Part shown: piece after piece, positions 1-9,470 of the stretch
How positions within the stretch are numbered: position 1 is the stretch's first letter
Layout: every line of letters begins with the position of its first letter
NCBI GenBank assembly: GCA_009996515.1
Contig: JAACZV010000020.1
Coordinates: forward strand, 39,499-103,498
Direction: 5' to 3'
Origin: Comamonadaceae bacterium
GTDB lineage: Bacteria; Pseudomonadota; Gammaproteobacteria; Burkholderiales; Burkholderiaceae_C
Length of the DNA: 64,000 bases
Notes under the pieces: generated by a model
Seen by the model: only the letters and a program-made list of their open reading frames with translations
Told to the model about the DNA's origin: nothing
The model's database searches: none
Position numbers and translations under genes: made by a program

Positions 1-18
1 ACTGAGATAATTCGGCCC

Positions 19-840
19 ATGGCCATCACGATCAAGACCGCTGCCGACATCGAAGGCATGCGCATCGCCGGGCGCCTGGCGTCGGAAGTGCTCGACATGC
101 TGACGCCCCACGTCAAGCCGGGCGTCACGACCAACGAGCTGGACCGGCTCGCCCACGACCACATCGTCAACGTGCAGCAGGCCATTCCCGCGCCGTTGAA
201 CTATTGCCCGCCGGGCTACATCCCCTACCCCAAGTCCATCTGCACGTCGGTGAACCAGCAGGTTTGCCACGGCATCCCCAACGACAAGCCGCTGAAGAAC
301 GGCGACATCGTCAACATCGACGTCACCGTCATCAAGGACGGCTGGCACGGCGACACCAGCCGCATGTTCGTCGTCGGCGACGGCTCCATCGCGGCCAAGC
401 GGCTGTGCGCCTTCACCTACGAGGCCATGTGGAAGGGCATCGCCAAGGTCAGGCCCGGCGCCCGCCTCGGCGACATCGGCCACGCCATCCAGACCTTTGC
501 CGAGAACGCCGGCTTCTCCATCGTGCGCGAGTTCTGCGGCCACGGCATAGGCCGCGTCTTCCACGAGGAGCCGCAGGTGCTGCACTACGGCCGCCCGGGC
601 ACGCTGGACGAACTCCTGCCCGGCATGATGTTCACCATCGAGCCCATGATCAACGCCGGCCGCCGCGAGATCAAGGAACTGGGCGACGGCTGGACCATCG
701 TCACCAAGGACCGCTCGCTGTCGGCCCAGTGGGAGCACACCCTGCTCGTCACCGACACCGGCTACGAGATCATGACGCTGTCGGCCGGCAGCCCGCCGCC
801 GCCCGCCTTCATCACGCAGGCCGCGGCCGCCACGGTCTGA
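19..840 (+). CDS. map: Type I methionine aminopeptidase
   Basis: Cytosolic metallo-aminopeptidase that removes the initiator methionine from nascent proteins. The 273-residue length is typical of the type I enzyme. All five metal ligands of the pita-bread fold are visible: D101 and D112 (in NIDVT and GDTSRMF), H175 (FCGHGIGR), E208 (TIEPM) and E239 (QWEHT); H84 in VCHGIP corresponds to the substrate-side histidine. Only 18 bases precede the ATG, so its promoter lies outside the window. It is followed after 4 bases by glnD, an arrangement common in betaproteobacteria, so the two are probably co-transcribed. The C-terminal tail after the last ligand is Ala/Pro-rich and not part of the catalytic core. 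Confidence 0.97.
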   Translation: MAITIKTAADIEGMRIAGRLASEVLDMLTPHVKPGVTTNELDRLAHDHIVNVQQAIPAPLNYCPPGYIPYPKSICTSVNQQVCHGIPNDKPLKNGDIVNIDVTVIKDGWHGDTSRMFVVGDGSIAAKRLCAFTYEAMWKGIAKVRPGARLGDIGHAIQTFAENAGFSIVREFCGHGIGRVFHEEPQVLHYGRPGTLDELLPGMMFTIEPMINAGRREIKELGDGWTIVTKDRSLSAQWEHTLLVTDTGYEIMTLSAGSPPPPAFITQAAAATV

Positions 841-844
841 CACG

Positions 845-3433
845 GTGGCCACGCTCGCCGAACTCCGCCAGCGGTTCAAGGCGGGCAAGCAGACCCTGAT
901 CGACGACTTCCTGGCCGCGCGGCCCACGCAGGCCGGCGCCCAGGGCCTGCTGCGCCGCCTGGCCCGCCACGTCGACGACACGCTGCGCGAGCTCTGGAAC
1001 GCCGCCGGCATGCCCGCCGGCGCCTGCCTCGCGGCGGTCGGCGGCTATGGCCGTGGCGAGCTGTTCCCGCACTCGGACGTGGACGTGCTGGTGCTGCTGC
1101 CCGATGGCGTCGAGGCCTACCAGCCCGGCCCGGCCAAGACCGCCATCGAAGGTTTCATCACGGCCTGCTGGGATGTGGGGCTGGAGATCGGCTCCTCGGT
1201 GCGCACGCTGGGCGAATGCCTGAGCGAGTCGCAGGCCGACGTGACGATACAGACGGCCCTGCTGGAGGCCCGCCCGCTGGCCGGCGACGCGAAGCTGTTC
1301 CGCCTGTTGACCACCAGGTTCATGCAGGCCCTGGACGCCAAGGCCTTCTTCCGCGCCAAGACGCTGGAGACGCTGCAGCGCCACACCAAGTTCGACGACA
1401 CGCCCTACGCGCTGGAGCCCAACTGCAAGGAGAGCCCCGGCGGCCTGCGCGACCTGCAGATGCTGATCTGGCTGTCGCGAGCTGCCGGGCTGGGCAAGAC
1501 CTGGAAGGCACTGGCCCAGCGCGGCCTGATCACGCCGTTCGAGAGCCGCCAGCTGCAGCGCAACGAGGGCCAGCTCAAGCTCATCCGCGCCCGCCTGCAT
1601 GCGGTGGCCGGCCGGCGCGAGGACCGGCTGGTCTTCGACCTGCAGACCGCCGTGGCCCAGAGCTTCGGCTTCGAAGGCACCGGCGCCCAGCGTGCCTCGG
1701 AGGTGCTGATGCGGCGCTACTACTGGGCGGCCAAGGCCGTCACGCAGCTGCACCAGATCCTGCTGCTGAACCTGGAGGAGCAGATCAACGGTTCCCAGCA
1801 GGACCAGTTGCGCCCCATAGAGGGCCACCCGGAGTTCCTGGACCGCGGCCGCATGCTGGAGGTCGCCGGCGATGACTTCTACCAGCGCGATCCGCACGCC
1901 ATCCTGCGCACCTTCCTGGTCTACCAGCAGACGCCCGGCATCAAGGGTTTGTCGGCGCGCACGCTGCGGGCGCTGTACAACGCGCGCGGCCTGATGGACG
2001 CCGCCTGGCGGCGCGATCCGGTCAACCGCGCCACCTTCATGGCCATGCTGCGCCAGCACGACGGCCAGACCCACGCCTTCCGGCTCATGAACCAGACCTC
2101 GGTGCTGGGCCGCTACCTGTGGGTGTTCCGCGCCATCGTGGGCCAGATGCAGCACGACCTCTTCCACGTCTACACCGTGGACCAGCACATCCTCATGGTG
2201 CTGCGCAACGTCCGGCGTTTCTTCATCCCGGAGCATGCCCACGAGTACCCGTTCTGCTCCCAGCTGGCGGCGCAGTTCAGCGAACCCGAGGTGCTCTACA
2301 TCGCCGCCCTCTTCCACGACGTGGCCAAAGGCCGCGGCGGCGACCACTCCGAACTGGGCGCCATCGAGGTGAAGCGTTTCTGCCGCCAGCACGGCCTGAA
2401 TGCGGCCGACACGGCCATGTGCGTCTTCCTCGTCGAGCATCACCTGACGATGTCGCGCGTCGCGCAGAAGGAAGACCTGTCCGACCCCGACGTCATCGCC
2501 GCCTTTGCCGCCAAGATGGGCGACGCAAGACGGCTCACGGCCCTGTACCTGCTGACCGTCGCCGACATCCGCGGCACCAGCCCCAAGGTCTGGAATGCCT
2601 GGAAGGGCAAGCTGCTGGAAGACCTCTACCGCATCACGCTGCGCGCGCTGGGCGGCGCCCGCATCAACCTGGACGCCGAGATCGAGGCCCGCAAGCAGGA
2701 GGCCCGGCAAGACCTGGCGCTGCACTCCCAGCTGCCCGGCACCGAAGAGCCGCTGTGGAGCCGCCTGGCCGTCAGCTACTTCGCCCGCCACGATGGCGCC
2801 GAGCTGGCCTGGCATGCGCGCTCGCTGTGGCGCCACGTGGACACGCAGGTGCCGGTCGTGCGCGCCCGCCCCTCGCCCATAGGCGAGGGCCTGCAGGTGC
2901 TGGTCTATGCGCCCGACCAGCCCGACCTGTTCGCCCGCATCTGCGGCTATTTCGACGGCGCCGGCTTCAGCATCCTCGACGCCAAGGTGCACACGACGCG
3001 CAACGGCTATGCGCTGGACACCTTCCAGGTCATACGCCCCGAGGCCGACGTGCACCACCGCGACCTCGTGCCCCTCGTGGAGCAGAAGCTGGCCGTCGCA
3101 CTGCAGGCCGGCGGCCCGCTGCCCGAGCCGCGGCGCGGCCGGCTGTCGCGCCGCGTCAAGAGCTTCCCCTACTCACCGCGCATCTCGCTGCGGCCGGACG
3201 AACGCGCCACCGCCTGGCTGCTGACCATCTCGACCAGCGACCGCGCCGGCCTGCTCTACGCCATCGCCCGCGTGCTGGCCCGCCACGGCATCAACCTGCA
3301 GCTGGCCAAGATCTCCACGCTGGGCGAGCGCGTGGAGGACACCTTCCTGCTCGACGGCCCGGCGCTGCAGCAGAACAAGGCCCAGCTGCAGATCGAGAGC
3401 GAGCTGCTGGACGCCGTCTCCCTGCCCGCATGA
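845..3433 (+). CDS. glnD: [Protein-PII] uridylyltransferase / uridylyl-removing enzyme GlnD
   Basis: Bifunctional nitrogen sensor: uridylylates PII proteins (GlnB/GlnK) when glutamine is low and removes UMP when it is high. The 862-residue protein shows the full domain order. A nucleotidyltransferase domain carries GGYGRGEL (from residue 66) and SDVDVL (77-82). A central HD hydrolase domain has FHDVAKGRGGDHSE with H491/D492. Two ACT domains follow, near residues 690-760 and 795-860 (the second begins at TISTSDRAGLLYAIAR). The start is a GTG 4 bases after the map stop, and the frame gives the canonical N-terminus. The stop overlaps the ATG of mnmH (ATGA). A long antisense open frame over this gene is a GC artefact. 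Confidence 0.97.
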   Translation: MATLAELRQRFKAGKQTLIDDFLAARPTQAGAQGLLRRLARHVDDTLRELWNAAGMPAGACLAAVGGYGRGELFPHSDVDVLVLLPDGVEAYQPGPAKTAIEGFITACWDVGLEIGSSVRTLGECLSESQADVTIQTALLEARPLAGDAKLFRLLTTRFMQALDAKAFFRAKTLETLQRHTKFDDTPYALEPNCKESPGGLRDLQMLIWLSRAAGLGKTWKALAQRGLITPFESRQLQRNEGQLKLIRARLHAVAGRREDRLVFDLQTAVAQSFGFEGTGAQRASEVLMRRYYWAAKAVTQLHQILLLNLEEQINGSQQDQLRPIEGHPEFLDRGRMLEVAGDDFYQRDPHAILRTFLVYQQTPGIKGLSARTLRALYNARGLMDAAWRRDPVNRATFMAMLRQHDGQTHAFRLMNQTSVLGRYLWVFRAIVGQMQHDLFHVYTVDQHILMVLRNVRRFFIPEHAHEYPFCSQLAAQFSEPEVLYIAALFHDVAKGRGGDHSELGAIEVKRFCRQHGLNAADTAMCVFLVEHHLTMSRVAQKEDLSDPDVIAAFAAKMGDARRLTALYLLTVADIRGTSPKVWNAWKGKLLEDLYRITLRALGGARINLDAEIEARKQEARQDLALHSQLPGTEEPLWSRLAVSYFARHDGAELAWHARSLWRHVDTQVPVVRARPSPIGEGLQVLVYAPDQPDLFARICGYFDGAGFSILDAKVHTTRNGYALDTFQVIRPEADVHHRDLVPLVEQKLAVALQAGGPLPEPRRGRLSRRVKSFPYSPRISLRPDERATAWLLTISTSDRAGLLYAIARVLARHGINLQLAKISTLGERVEDTFLLDGPALQQNKAQLQIESELLDAVSLPA

Positions 3434-4485
3434 GCTACACCATAGACATCGGCGACGCCATCGCCGAGCTGGACCGCTTCGACGCCATCCTCGACGTGCG
3501 CTCGCCGGGCGAGTTCGCCGAGGACCACCTGCCCGGCGCCGAGAACTGGCCCGTGCTGGACGACGAGGAGCGCCGCATCGTCGGCACGCTCTACAAGCAG
3601 GACCCGCTCGAAGCCCGCCGCCTGGGCGCCATGCTGGTGGCGCGCAACGTCGCCCGGCTGCTGGACGAACGCACCGGCGGCAAGCCCAAGACCTGGCGGC
3701 CGCTGGTCTACTGCTGGCGCGGCGGGCAGCGCTCGCTGTCGCTGCACTGGTTCCTGGGCCAGATCGGTTTTCGCTCGCGCCAGCTCGTCGGGGGCTACAA
3801 GGGCTATCGCGCCCAGGTGCGCGACGATCTGGCCACGCTGCCGGCTGGTTTCGCCTGGCGGGTGCTGTGCGGCCGCACCGGCAGCGGCAAGACCCGGCTG
3901 CTGAACGCCATCGCCGCCGCCGGCGGGCAGACGCTGGACCTGGAGGCCCTGGCCGCCCACCGCGGCTCCGTGCTCGGCGCGCTGCCCGGCGCGCCCCAGC
4001 CCAGCCAGAAGGGCTTCGACAGCGCTTTGTGGACCGCGCTGCGCGGCCTGGACCCGGCCCGGCCGGTCTTCGTCGAGAGCGAGAGCCGCAAGATCGGCCG
4101 CATCACCCTGCCCGAGCCGCTGCTTGACGCCATGCGCGAGCGCGGCGACTGCGTCTGGCTGCAGATGCCCGAGGCGGCCCGTGTCGAGCTGCTGCTGCAG
4201 GACTATGCCCATTTCAGCGCCGATCCCGAGGCCTTCTGCCGGGCGCTGGACGGTCTTGTCGAGCTGCGCGGCCACGCACGCGTCGAGGGCTGGCAGCAGC
4301 GCGCCCGTGCCGGCGACTGGGGCGGCGTGTTTGCCGAGCTGATGCGCGAGCACTACGACCCCGGCTACGAGCGCTCGCTGCGCCGCCATTTCCCGGCGCT
4401 GGCCAGGGCTCTGGAGCTGCCTCTCGTCGACGGCTCGCCGGCCTGCATGGCCGAGGCCGCGCAGGAGCTGCTCGCTCGGGGTTAG
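3430..4485 (+). CDS. mnmH: tRNA 2-selenouridine/geranyl-2-thiouridine synthase
   Basis: MnmH (SelU/YbbB) replaces sulfur by selenium in 2-thiouridine at the wobble position of tRNAs for Lys, Glu and Gln, through a geranylated intermediate. The 351-residue protein has an N-terminal rhodanese domain (DVRSPGEFAEDHLPGA from residue 22; catalytic C95 in VYCWRGGQRS) and a C-terminal P-loop domain (GRTGSGKT at 148-155), which is the diagnostic pairing. The ATG at 3430 overlaps the glnD stop by 4 bases, implying translational coupling. The same frame stays open far upstream through glnD but those codons are a shadow. Selenophosphate synthase (selD) is not in the window. Confidence 0.95.
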   Translation: MSYTIDIGDAIAELDRFDAILDVRSPGEFAEDHLPGAENWPVLDDEERRIVGTLYKQDPLEARRLGAMLVARNVARLLDERTGGKPKTWRPLVYCWRGGQRSLSLHWFLGQIGFRSRQLVGGYKGYRAQVRDDLATLPAGFAWRVLCGRTGSGKTRLLNAIAAAGGQTLDLEALAAHRGSVLGALPGAPQPSQKGFDSALWTALRGLDPARPVFVESESRKIGRITLPEPLLDAMRERGDCVWLQMPEAARVELLLQDYAHFSADPEAFCRALDGLVELRGHARVEGWQQRARAGDWGGVFAELMREHYDPGYERSLRRHFPALARALELPLVDGSPACMAEAAQELLARG

Positions 4486-4607
4486 GGCGGCCGGCGCGCC
4501 ATACGGGCCATGGCGGGGAGCCTGCGCGCATGGCTCCTCCGGTCGATGCGGGCGGTGGGGTGCAAATCCAAGATGCGCCCCACACCCACCATGGCCTCGG
4601 CCCCGAC

Positions 4608-6308
4608 ATGAAAGCCCTTCTCGCCTCCTGCCCCCGCCCTGCCCGCCTCGGCGCGCTGACCCTGGCCCTGTGCGCCACGCTGACCGCCTGCGGCGGCAGC
4701 GACGGCGCCGTCACGTCCGGCAACCCCGCTCCTGCGCCCGGCCCCGCCCCCGTGCCGCCGCCTCCGCCACCGCCGGCCGGTTTCAGCTTCGCGCTGGACA
4801 CCGGCAAAGCCATCGTCTGGCAGGGCAAGCAGGCCAGCGTCGCCGTCACCGTGCAGCGCGATGCCGGCTTCACCGAGGCCATCCAGTTCAGCGCCGACGG
4901 CCTGCCCGCCGGCACGACGGCCGCCGCACTGAGCGTCCCTGCCGGCAGCAACACCGGCACGCTGACGCTGCAGGCCGGCACCACGGCGCCGCACTCGCTG
5001 CCCACCGGCGTCACCATCAAGGGCGCCGCCGCCACGGCCAGCGCCACCCAGGCGCTGACCGTCACCGTGCGCGGCGAAGCCGGCGACATCGACACCAGCT
5101 TCGGTGGCGGCGTCCTGGTCACGCCGGGCGGCATCACCGACGACTATGTCCGCGGCCTCGCCGTGCAGGCCGACGGCAAGGTCCTCGTCGTCGGCCACGG
5201 CGTGTTCAACGTCGCCACCGGCACCGACTTCATGCTGCTGCGCCATCTGCGCGATGGCGGCCTGGACAACGGCTTCGGCAATGGCGGCAAGGTCGCCACC
5301 GCCTTCAACAACGGCGGCCGCAGCGACGAGGCGCTGGCCGTGGCCGTGCAGCCGGACGGCAAGATCCTCGTGGCCGGCGCCAGCGACCAGGGCACCAGCG
5401 GCTACGACTTCGCGCTGGCCCGCTACAACGCCGACGGCACGCTGGACGCCAGCTTCGGCCATGGCGGCCGCGTGACCACCTCCTTCGGCAACGGCGACGA
5501 CAAGGCCTATGCGCTGCTGCTGCAGCCGGACGGCAAGATCGTGCTGGCCGGCGGCAGCAACCAGGGGCTCACCGGCAATGACTTCGCGCTGGCCCGCTAC
5601 CTGCCCGACGGCAGCCTCGACGCCGGCTTCGGCAACGGCGGCCAGGTGTTGACCGCCATAGGCTCGGGCGCCAAGAGCGAAACCGCCTACGCGCTGGCCT
5701 TGCAAACCGTCAACGGCGCGGCGCGCCTGATCGCGGTCGGCGGCGAGGGCGACTTCATCGCGGCAGCCTACCGCGCCGACGGCACGCTGGACGCCGGCTT
5801 CGGCACGGCCGGCATCGTGCGCGACGTGTTCGGCAGCATCACCGGCGCGGCGCGCGGCGTCGTCGTCACGGCCGACAACAAGCTCGTGCTGGCCGGCCAC
5901 CGCGACCACGACTTCGCCGCCGTGCGCCTGTCACCCAACGGCGCGCTGGACGCCGGCTTCGCCGCGACCGGCCGCGGCGTTTTCGCGGTCAGCGCCGACA
6001 ACTGGGACGAGGCCACGTCCCTGGTCCAGCAGGCCGACGGCAAGCTGCTGCTGGGCGGCTGGGTCTACAGCGGCAACAGCTCCAGTGCCGACACCGTGCT
6101 GCTGCGCCTGAACACCGACGGCAGCGCCGACACGGGCTTCGGCCCCGGCGGCCTGCGCATCACGCCGGTGGCGGCCGGCACCAAGAGCGATGCCGGCCGC
6201 GCGCTGGCCCTGCAGCCCGACGAGCGCGTGCCCACCGTGCGCGTGCTGCAGGCCGGCGAGGCCAATGGCAGCGACCTCGACGTGGTGCTGATGCGTCATT
6301 GGCTGTGA
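4608..6308 (+). CDS. Delta-60 repeat lipoprotein
   Basis: Predicted exported lipoprotein of 566 residues. The chosen ATG (an in-frame ATG lies 78 bases upstream) gives a clean lipoprotein signal ending in the lipobox LTAC, then a Pro/Ala-rich spacer. An Ig-like segment follows to about residue 165. The rest consists of about seven tandem units of some 60 residues with the consensus D-x-x-FG-x-GG...(A/L)-x-QxDGK-(I/V/L)-(L/V)-x-GG, as in DASFGHGGRV and QPDGKILVAG. This is the delta-60 repeat (TIGR02608), predicted to form a beta-propeller-like fold. No catalytic residues are evident; a surface or binding role is inference. It stands alone between mnmH and a DUF2189 gene. Confidence 0.85.
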   Translation: MKALLASCPRPARLGALTLALCATLTACGGSDGAVTSGNPAPAPGPAPVPPPPPPPAGFSFALDTGKAIVWQGKQASVAVTVQRDAGFTEAIQFSADGLPAGTTAAALSVPAGSNTGTLTLQAGTTAPHSLPTGVTIKGAAATASATQALTVTVRGEAGDIDTSFGGGVLVTPGGITDDYVRGLAVQADGKVLVVGHGVFNVATGTDFMLLRHLRDGGLDNGFGNGGKVATAFNNGGRSDEALAVAVQPDGKILVAGASDQGTSGYDFALARYNADGTLDASFGHGGRVTTSFGNGDDKAYALLLQPDGKIVLAGGSNQGLTGNDFALARYLPDGSLDAGFGNGGQVLTAIGSGAKSETAYALALQTVNGAARLIAVGGEGDFIAAAYRADGTLDAGFGTAGIVRDVFGSITGAARGVVVTADNKLVLAGHRDHDFAAVRLSPNGALDAGFAATGRGVFAVSADNWDEATSLVQQADGKLLLGGWVYSGNSSSADTVLLRLNTDGSADTGFGPGGLRITPVAAGTKSDAGRALALQPDERVPTVRVLQAGEANGSDLDVVLMRHWL

Positions 6309-6376
6309 GCAGCGCGGGCGGGGCTTGCGCCGGATCAAGGCCGCCCCGGCGCGGATAGGTCACACTGCATGCCGTC

Positions 6377-7171
6377 ATGCCCCACCGCTACAGCGAACAG
6401 GCCCTGAAGGAATCGCGGGCCTTCGGTGTCCGTCCCATCCCCGTGCTGCGCCCGCTGGGCTGGCTGGCGCGCGGCTGGACGGACCTGTGGCAGACGCCGC
6501 TGGCTTCGCTGAGCCACGGCCTGGCGATGGCCTTGTTCGGCGCCCTGCTGTTCGCGCTGGCACGCGACCGCTTCTGGCTGCTGGCGGGGGCGTTCAGCGG
6601 CTTCCTCATCGTGGCTCCCATCCTGGCCACGGGCCTGTATGCGATCAGCCGTGAGCTGGGGCGCGGCGGCCGGCCCGGCTGGCGCGTCGTGCGCGAGGCC
6701 TGGCGGCCGCGCGACGGCCGGCTCATCGTCTTCGGCGTGCTGCTGGCCTTCGCCGGCACCGGCTGGGTGCTGTGCTCCGCCGCCTTCGTGACCGGCTTCG
6801 CCGCCGACCCCATCCACAACCCGCGCGACTTCCTGCTCAAGGTCGTGCTGAACGACGACTCGCGCCTGTTCGAGACCTGGCTGATGCTGGGCGCCGTGCT
6901 GGCCGCGCCGGTGTTCGCGTCCACCGTCGTGGCCATCCCGGCGCTGGTGGACCTGCCACCGGCCAAGCTGGGCGTGCTGGGCGCGGTGTTCACGAGCTGG
7001 CGGGTGGTGCTGGAGCACCCCGCGCCCATCGCGCTGTGGGCCGCCCTCATCCTGGCGCTGACGCTGGTGGGCATGGCCACGGCCCTGCTGGGCCTCGTCG
7101 TCATCGCGCCCTGGCTGGGCCATGCCAGCTGGCATGCCTACCGCGACCTCGTCACCCGGCGCCCCGACTGA
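6377..7171 (+). CDS. DUF2189 integral membrane protein
   Basis: A 264-residue polytopic membrane protein with an N-terminal cytoplasmic stretch (FGVRPIPVLRPLGWLARGW) typical of DUF2189 proteins. Roughly five to six hydrophobic segments follow, for example around residues 50-95, 115-140, 170-195 and 215-250. The function of the family is unknown; in proteobacteria it is often found near cytochrome or housekeeping genes. The start gives the family-typical N-terminus, and 68 bases separate it from the lipoprotein gene upstream. A short intergenic region with a strong GC hairpin separates it from the next small membrane gene. Confidence 0.8.
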   Translation: MPHRYSEQALKESRAFGVRPIPVLRPLGWLARGWTDLWQTPLASLSHGLAMALFGALLFALARDRFWLLAGAFSGFLIVAPILATGLYAISRELGRGGRPGWRVVREAWRPRDGRLIVFGVLLAFAGTGWVLCSAAFVTGFAADPIHNPRDFLLKVVLNDDSRLFETWLMLGAVLAAPVFASTVVAIPALVDLPPAKLGVLGAVFTSWRVVLEHPAPIALWAALILALTLVGMATALLGLVVIAPWLGHASWHAYRDLVTRRPD

Positions 7172-7209
7172 AGACATGGACCGTCGGCCCCCGCGCTCAC
7201 TTCGTTCAC

Positions 7210-7226
7210 CGCCCCCCGAGGGGGCG
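7210..7226. repeat. GC-rich intergenic hairpin
   Basis: Perfect 7-base inverted repeat (CGCCCCC / GGGGGCG around CGA) in the short gap between two membrane protein genes. Two related C-run/G-run palindromes occur in other gaps of this window (26320-26334 and 46833-46847), the latter two next to GGTCGGTC. This suggests a dispersed intergenic palindrome rather than a terminator, since no T-run follows. Confidence 0.4.
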
Positions 7227-7260
7227 CGTCAGCGCCTGCGGGCGACCGGGCGGCGCTGAC

Positions 7261-7479
7261 ATGTGGGGCTATACCGAAGCCGAGATTGCGCAGTTCGGCC
7301 TGACCTTCGGGGTCGCGGCCTTCATGCTGTACATGGTGTTCATCATCCTGCAGCTGGCGCGCGAGTCCAAGGCCGGCCGCTTCGGCACCTTCGTGCTGCT
7401 GCTGGGCCTGGGCTTCGGCCTGGTGGGCTTCGCGGCCAAGGGCATCATCAAGTTCTTCCTGTCGGGCGTCGTCGGCTGA
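7261..7479 (+). CDS. DUF2788 small membrane protein
   Basis: A 72-residue protein with two hydrophobic helices (about residues 11-31 and 40-66) separated by a short charged turn (ARESKAGRFG). Size, the N-terminal MWGYTEAEIAQFGL and the two-helix layout match the DUF2788 family of beta- and gammaproteobacteria, whose function is unknown. The ATG is the first in frame after the hairpin; a longer upstream open frame is not supported by composition. It converges with the DUF3501 gene, whose stop is 11 bases away. Confidence 0.85.
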   Translation: MWGYTEAEIAQFGLTFGVAAFMLYMVFIILQLARESKAGRFGTFVLLLGLGFGLVGFAAKGIIKFFLSGVVG

Positions 7480-7490
7480 CGCCCCGCCCC

Positions 7491-8069
7491 TCAGGCCAGG
7501 TCCGAAGCCAGGCTGGCCAGCGTCTCCGGCGCGATCTGCACATGGGCCGGGTAGTGGGTGTGGTCGCAGCCCAGCTTCACGCCAGCGCCCGCCTTGACCG
7601 CCTGGCGCATGGCCGGCGTCAGCTCGAAGCGCACGAAATGCACGGCCGAGGTCTTCGCGTCGTTCTCGCGGTCCAGGTCCTCGTCGGCAATGGCATAGAC
7701 GCGCGGCTGGCCCTCCACCTCGACGAACAGCCGGTCCTCCACGCCGATGAGCCGCGAGAGCTCGCGGCGGCGCTCGTTGGGATCGGGGTACTCGATGAGC
7801 AGCGTCGCCTTCCAGTTGCCGCCGTCGGGCACCAGCGGCAGGTAGGCGGCGATCTCGCTCTGGATGCCCTCCTCCTCGAAGATCTTCTCGATGCGCAGCA
7901 TCTCCTGGATCTGGTAGCGGATGCTGCGCTCGTCCTCGAACTGCAGGTTCAGGTGCTCGCCCAGGCGCACGCTGCGCAGGCGGCGGTGGGCCATGATGGC
8001 CGGCTTCTCGGCCTTGCGGAACTTCGCATAGGCCTCCAGCGTCATGAGGCTGTCTCGGGTGATGGTCAT
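7491..8069 (-). CDS. DUF3501 family protein
   Basis: A 192-residue cytosolic protein of unknown biochemical role, recognisable as DUF3501 by its N-terminal ITRDSLMTLEAYAKFR and the central RIEKIFEEEGIQSEI block. It carries a potential metal-binding stretch near the C-terminus (GCDHTHYPAH). Its ATG overlaps the stop of the upstream Fe-S protein by 4 bases, so it is the last gene of a rubrerythrin / Fe-S oxidoreductase / DUF3501 cassette. The gene order suggests that it works with those redox proteins, possibly in peroxide handling; that is inference from context. Confidence 0.85.
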   Translation of the reverse strand: MTITRDSLMTLEAYAKFRKAEKPAIMAHRRLRSVRLGEHLNLQFEDERSIRYQIQEMLRIEKIFEEEGIQSEIAAYLPLVPDGGNWKATLLIEYPDPNERRRELSRLIGVEDRLFVEVEGQPRVYAIADEDLDRENDAKTSAVHFVRFELTPAMRQAVKAGAGVKLGCDHTHYPAHVQIAPETLASLASDLA

Positions 8070-9415
8070 GGCAGGCCGTAGGCGGTGCGCATCAGCGTGA
8101 GGGGGTGGGCCAGGGAGCGGGCCGGCGTGCCGGCCTGAGCCATGCCCTGGGCGATGTGGTGGCCGGCCAGCGCACAGTCGCTGGCGATGACGTCGGGCTC
8201 GTCCTTGGCCATGGCCTTGAAGACGGGCCTGCCGATCTTCATCGCCACCGGATGGGTGGGCGTCTTCACGCCATAGGTACCGGCGTGCCCCGAGCAGCGC
8301 TCGACGGTGTTGAGCCTGACGTCCACGCTCTGGGCCATGAGCTTGAACATCTCCTCGGTCTTGCGGCCTATCTTCTGCACCCGGCCATGGCAGGGAATGT
8401 GGTAACTGACCTTGCCCAGCGGCTGCTTGAAGTCGGTCTTCAGCAGACCGTCCTTGTGGCGGGCCATGAGGTATTCGAAAGGATCCCACATCGCCTCCTG
8501 CACCTGCTTGACAGCCTCCTCGTCGGGAAACATCAGCGGCAGTTCCTGCTTGAACATCAGCGTGCAGCTCGGGATGGCCGACAGGATGGCAAAGCCGTCG
8601 CGGGCGTAGGGCGCGAGCACGGCGATGTTGGCCGTCTTGTGCTTCTCCACCGTCTCCAGGTCGCCCAGCTCCAGCTTGGGCATGCCGCAACAGGCCTCCT
8701 TCTCGACGATGACGTAGGGAATGGCGTTGTGGTCCAGCAGCTTGAGCAGGTCGAAGCCGATGCCGGGCTCGTTGTAGTTGACATAGCAGGTCGAGAAGAT
8801 CGCCACCTTGCCCGGCGTGCGCTCGCCGTCGGTGACGACCTGGGCCTGCGCCCTGGGAGCGCTCCAGCGGAAGCGCTTGGAGGCCAGCTCGGGCAGCCAG
8901 GCCTCCGGATGCACGCCCAGTTGCTTGTCCAGCAACTTGCGCGACAGCTTCGTGCGGTTCACCGCATTGACGGCCTGCACGACGATAGGAATACCGGCGA
9001 ACTGGCCATGCACGTCGGTGGACGCAAGAAACCTCTCACCAGCGCCGACCTCGCCCTTGCTGAACTTGATCGCCTTGGCGCGCAGCATGGTGTGCGGGAA
9101 GTCCAGGTTCCACGCATGCGGCGGCACGTAGGGGCACTTGGTCATGTAACAGAGGTCGCACAGATAGCACTGGTCGACCACCTTCCAGAAGTCCTGCTTG
9201 TCCACGCCGTCCAGTTCGCCCGTCGGGCCCGCGTCGACAAGGTCGAACAGCGTCGGGAAGCTCTGGCACAGGCTGACGCAGCGACGACACCCATGGCAGA
9301 TGTCGAAGATGCGCTCCATCTCCTGCAAGCAGGCCGCCTCGTCGTTGAACTCGGGGCTCTTCCAGTCGAGCGGGTGCCGCGTCGGGGCTTCGAGATTGCC
9401 TTCTCTGGTGCTCAT
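8066..9415 (-). CDS. Heterodisulfide-reductase/GlpC-like iron-sulfur oxidoreductase subunit
   Basis: A 449-residue Fe-S protein. The N-terminal third holds two 4Fe-4S ferredoxin motifs, CHGCRRCVSLC (about residues 40-50) and CYLCDLCYMTKCP (about 83-95). The C-terminal part holds two cysteine-rich CCG-type domains, seen as EACCGMPKLELGD and, in degenerate form, PCHGRVQKIG with ERCSGHAG. This is the architecture of GlpC/HdrD-like electron-transfer subunits. The ATG is chosen because an AGGAG sequence precedes it at good spacing; the frame stays open upstream into the rubrerythrin gene but that part is a shadow. It lies 55 bases downstream of rubrerythrin and overlaps DUF3501, suggesting an electron donor to the diiron protein. 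Confidence 0.88.
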   Translation of the reverse strand: MSTREGNLEAPTRHPLDWKSPEFNDEAACLQEMERIFDICHGCRRCVSLCQSFPTLFDLVDAGPTGELDGVDKQDFWKVVDQCYLCDLCYMTKCPYVPPHAWNLDFPHTMLRAKAIKFSKGEVGAGERFLASTDVHGQFAGIPIVVQAVNAVNRTKLSRKLLDKQLGVHPEAWLPELASKRFRWSAPRAQAQVVTDGERTPGKVAIFSTCYVNYNEPGIGFDLLKLLDHNAIPYVIVEKEACCGMPKLELGDLETVEKHKTANIAVLAPYARDGFAILSAIPSCTLMFKQELPLMFPDEEAVKQVQEAMWDPFEYLMARHKDGLLKTDFKQPLGKVSYHIPCHGRVQKIGRKTEEMFKLMAQSVDVRLNTVERCSGHAGTYGVKTPTHPVAMKIGRPVFKAMAKDEPDVIASDCALAGHHIAQGMAQAGTPARSLAHPLTLMRTAYGLP

Positions 9416-9470
9416 CCTCACTCCTGGCCAAGAGGACCGCGGCCGCCGCGCGCAGCGGCCGCACGAGACG

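Noticed and set aside
812..3058. A 748-codon open frame on the strand opposite glnD
   Set aside because: Antisense shadow caused by high GC at third codon positions; composition is Gln/Ala/Arg/His-rich with no family resemblance, while the sense frame is a complete GlnD.
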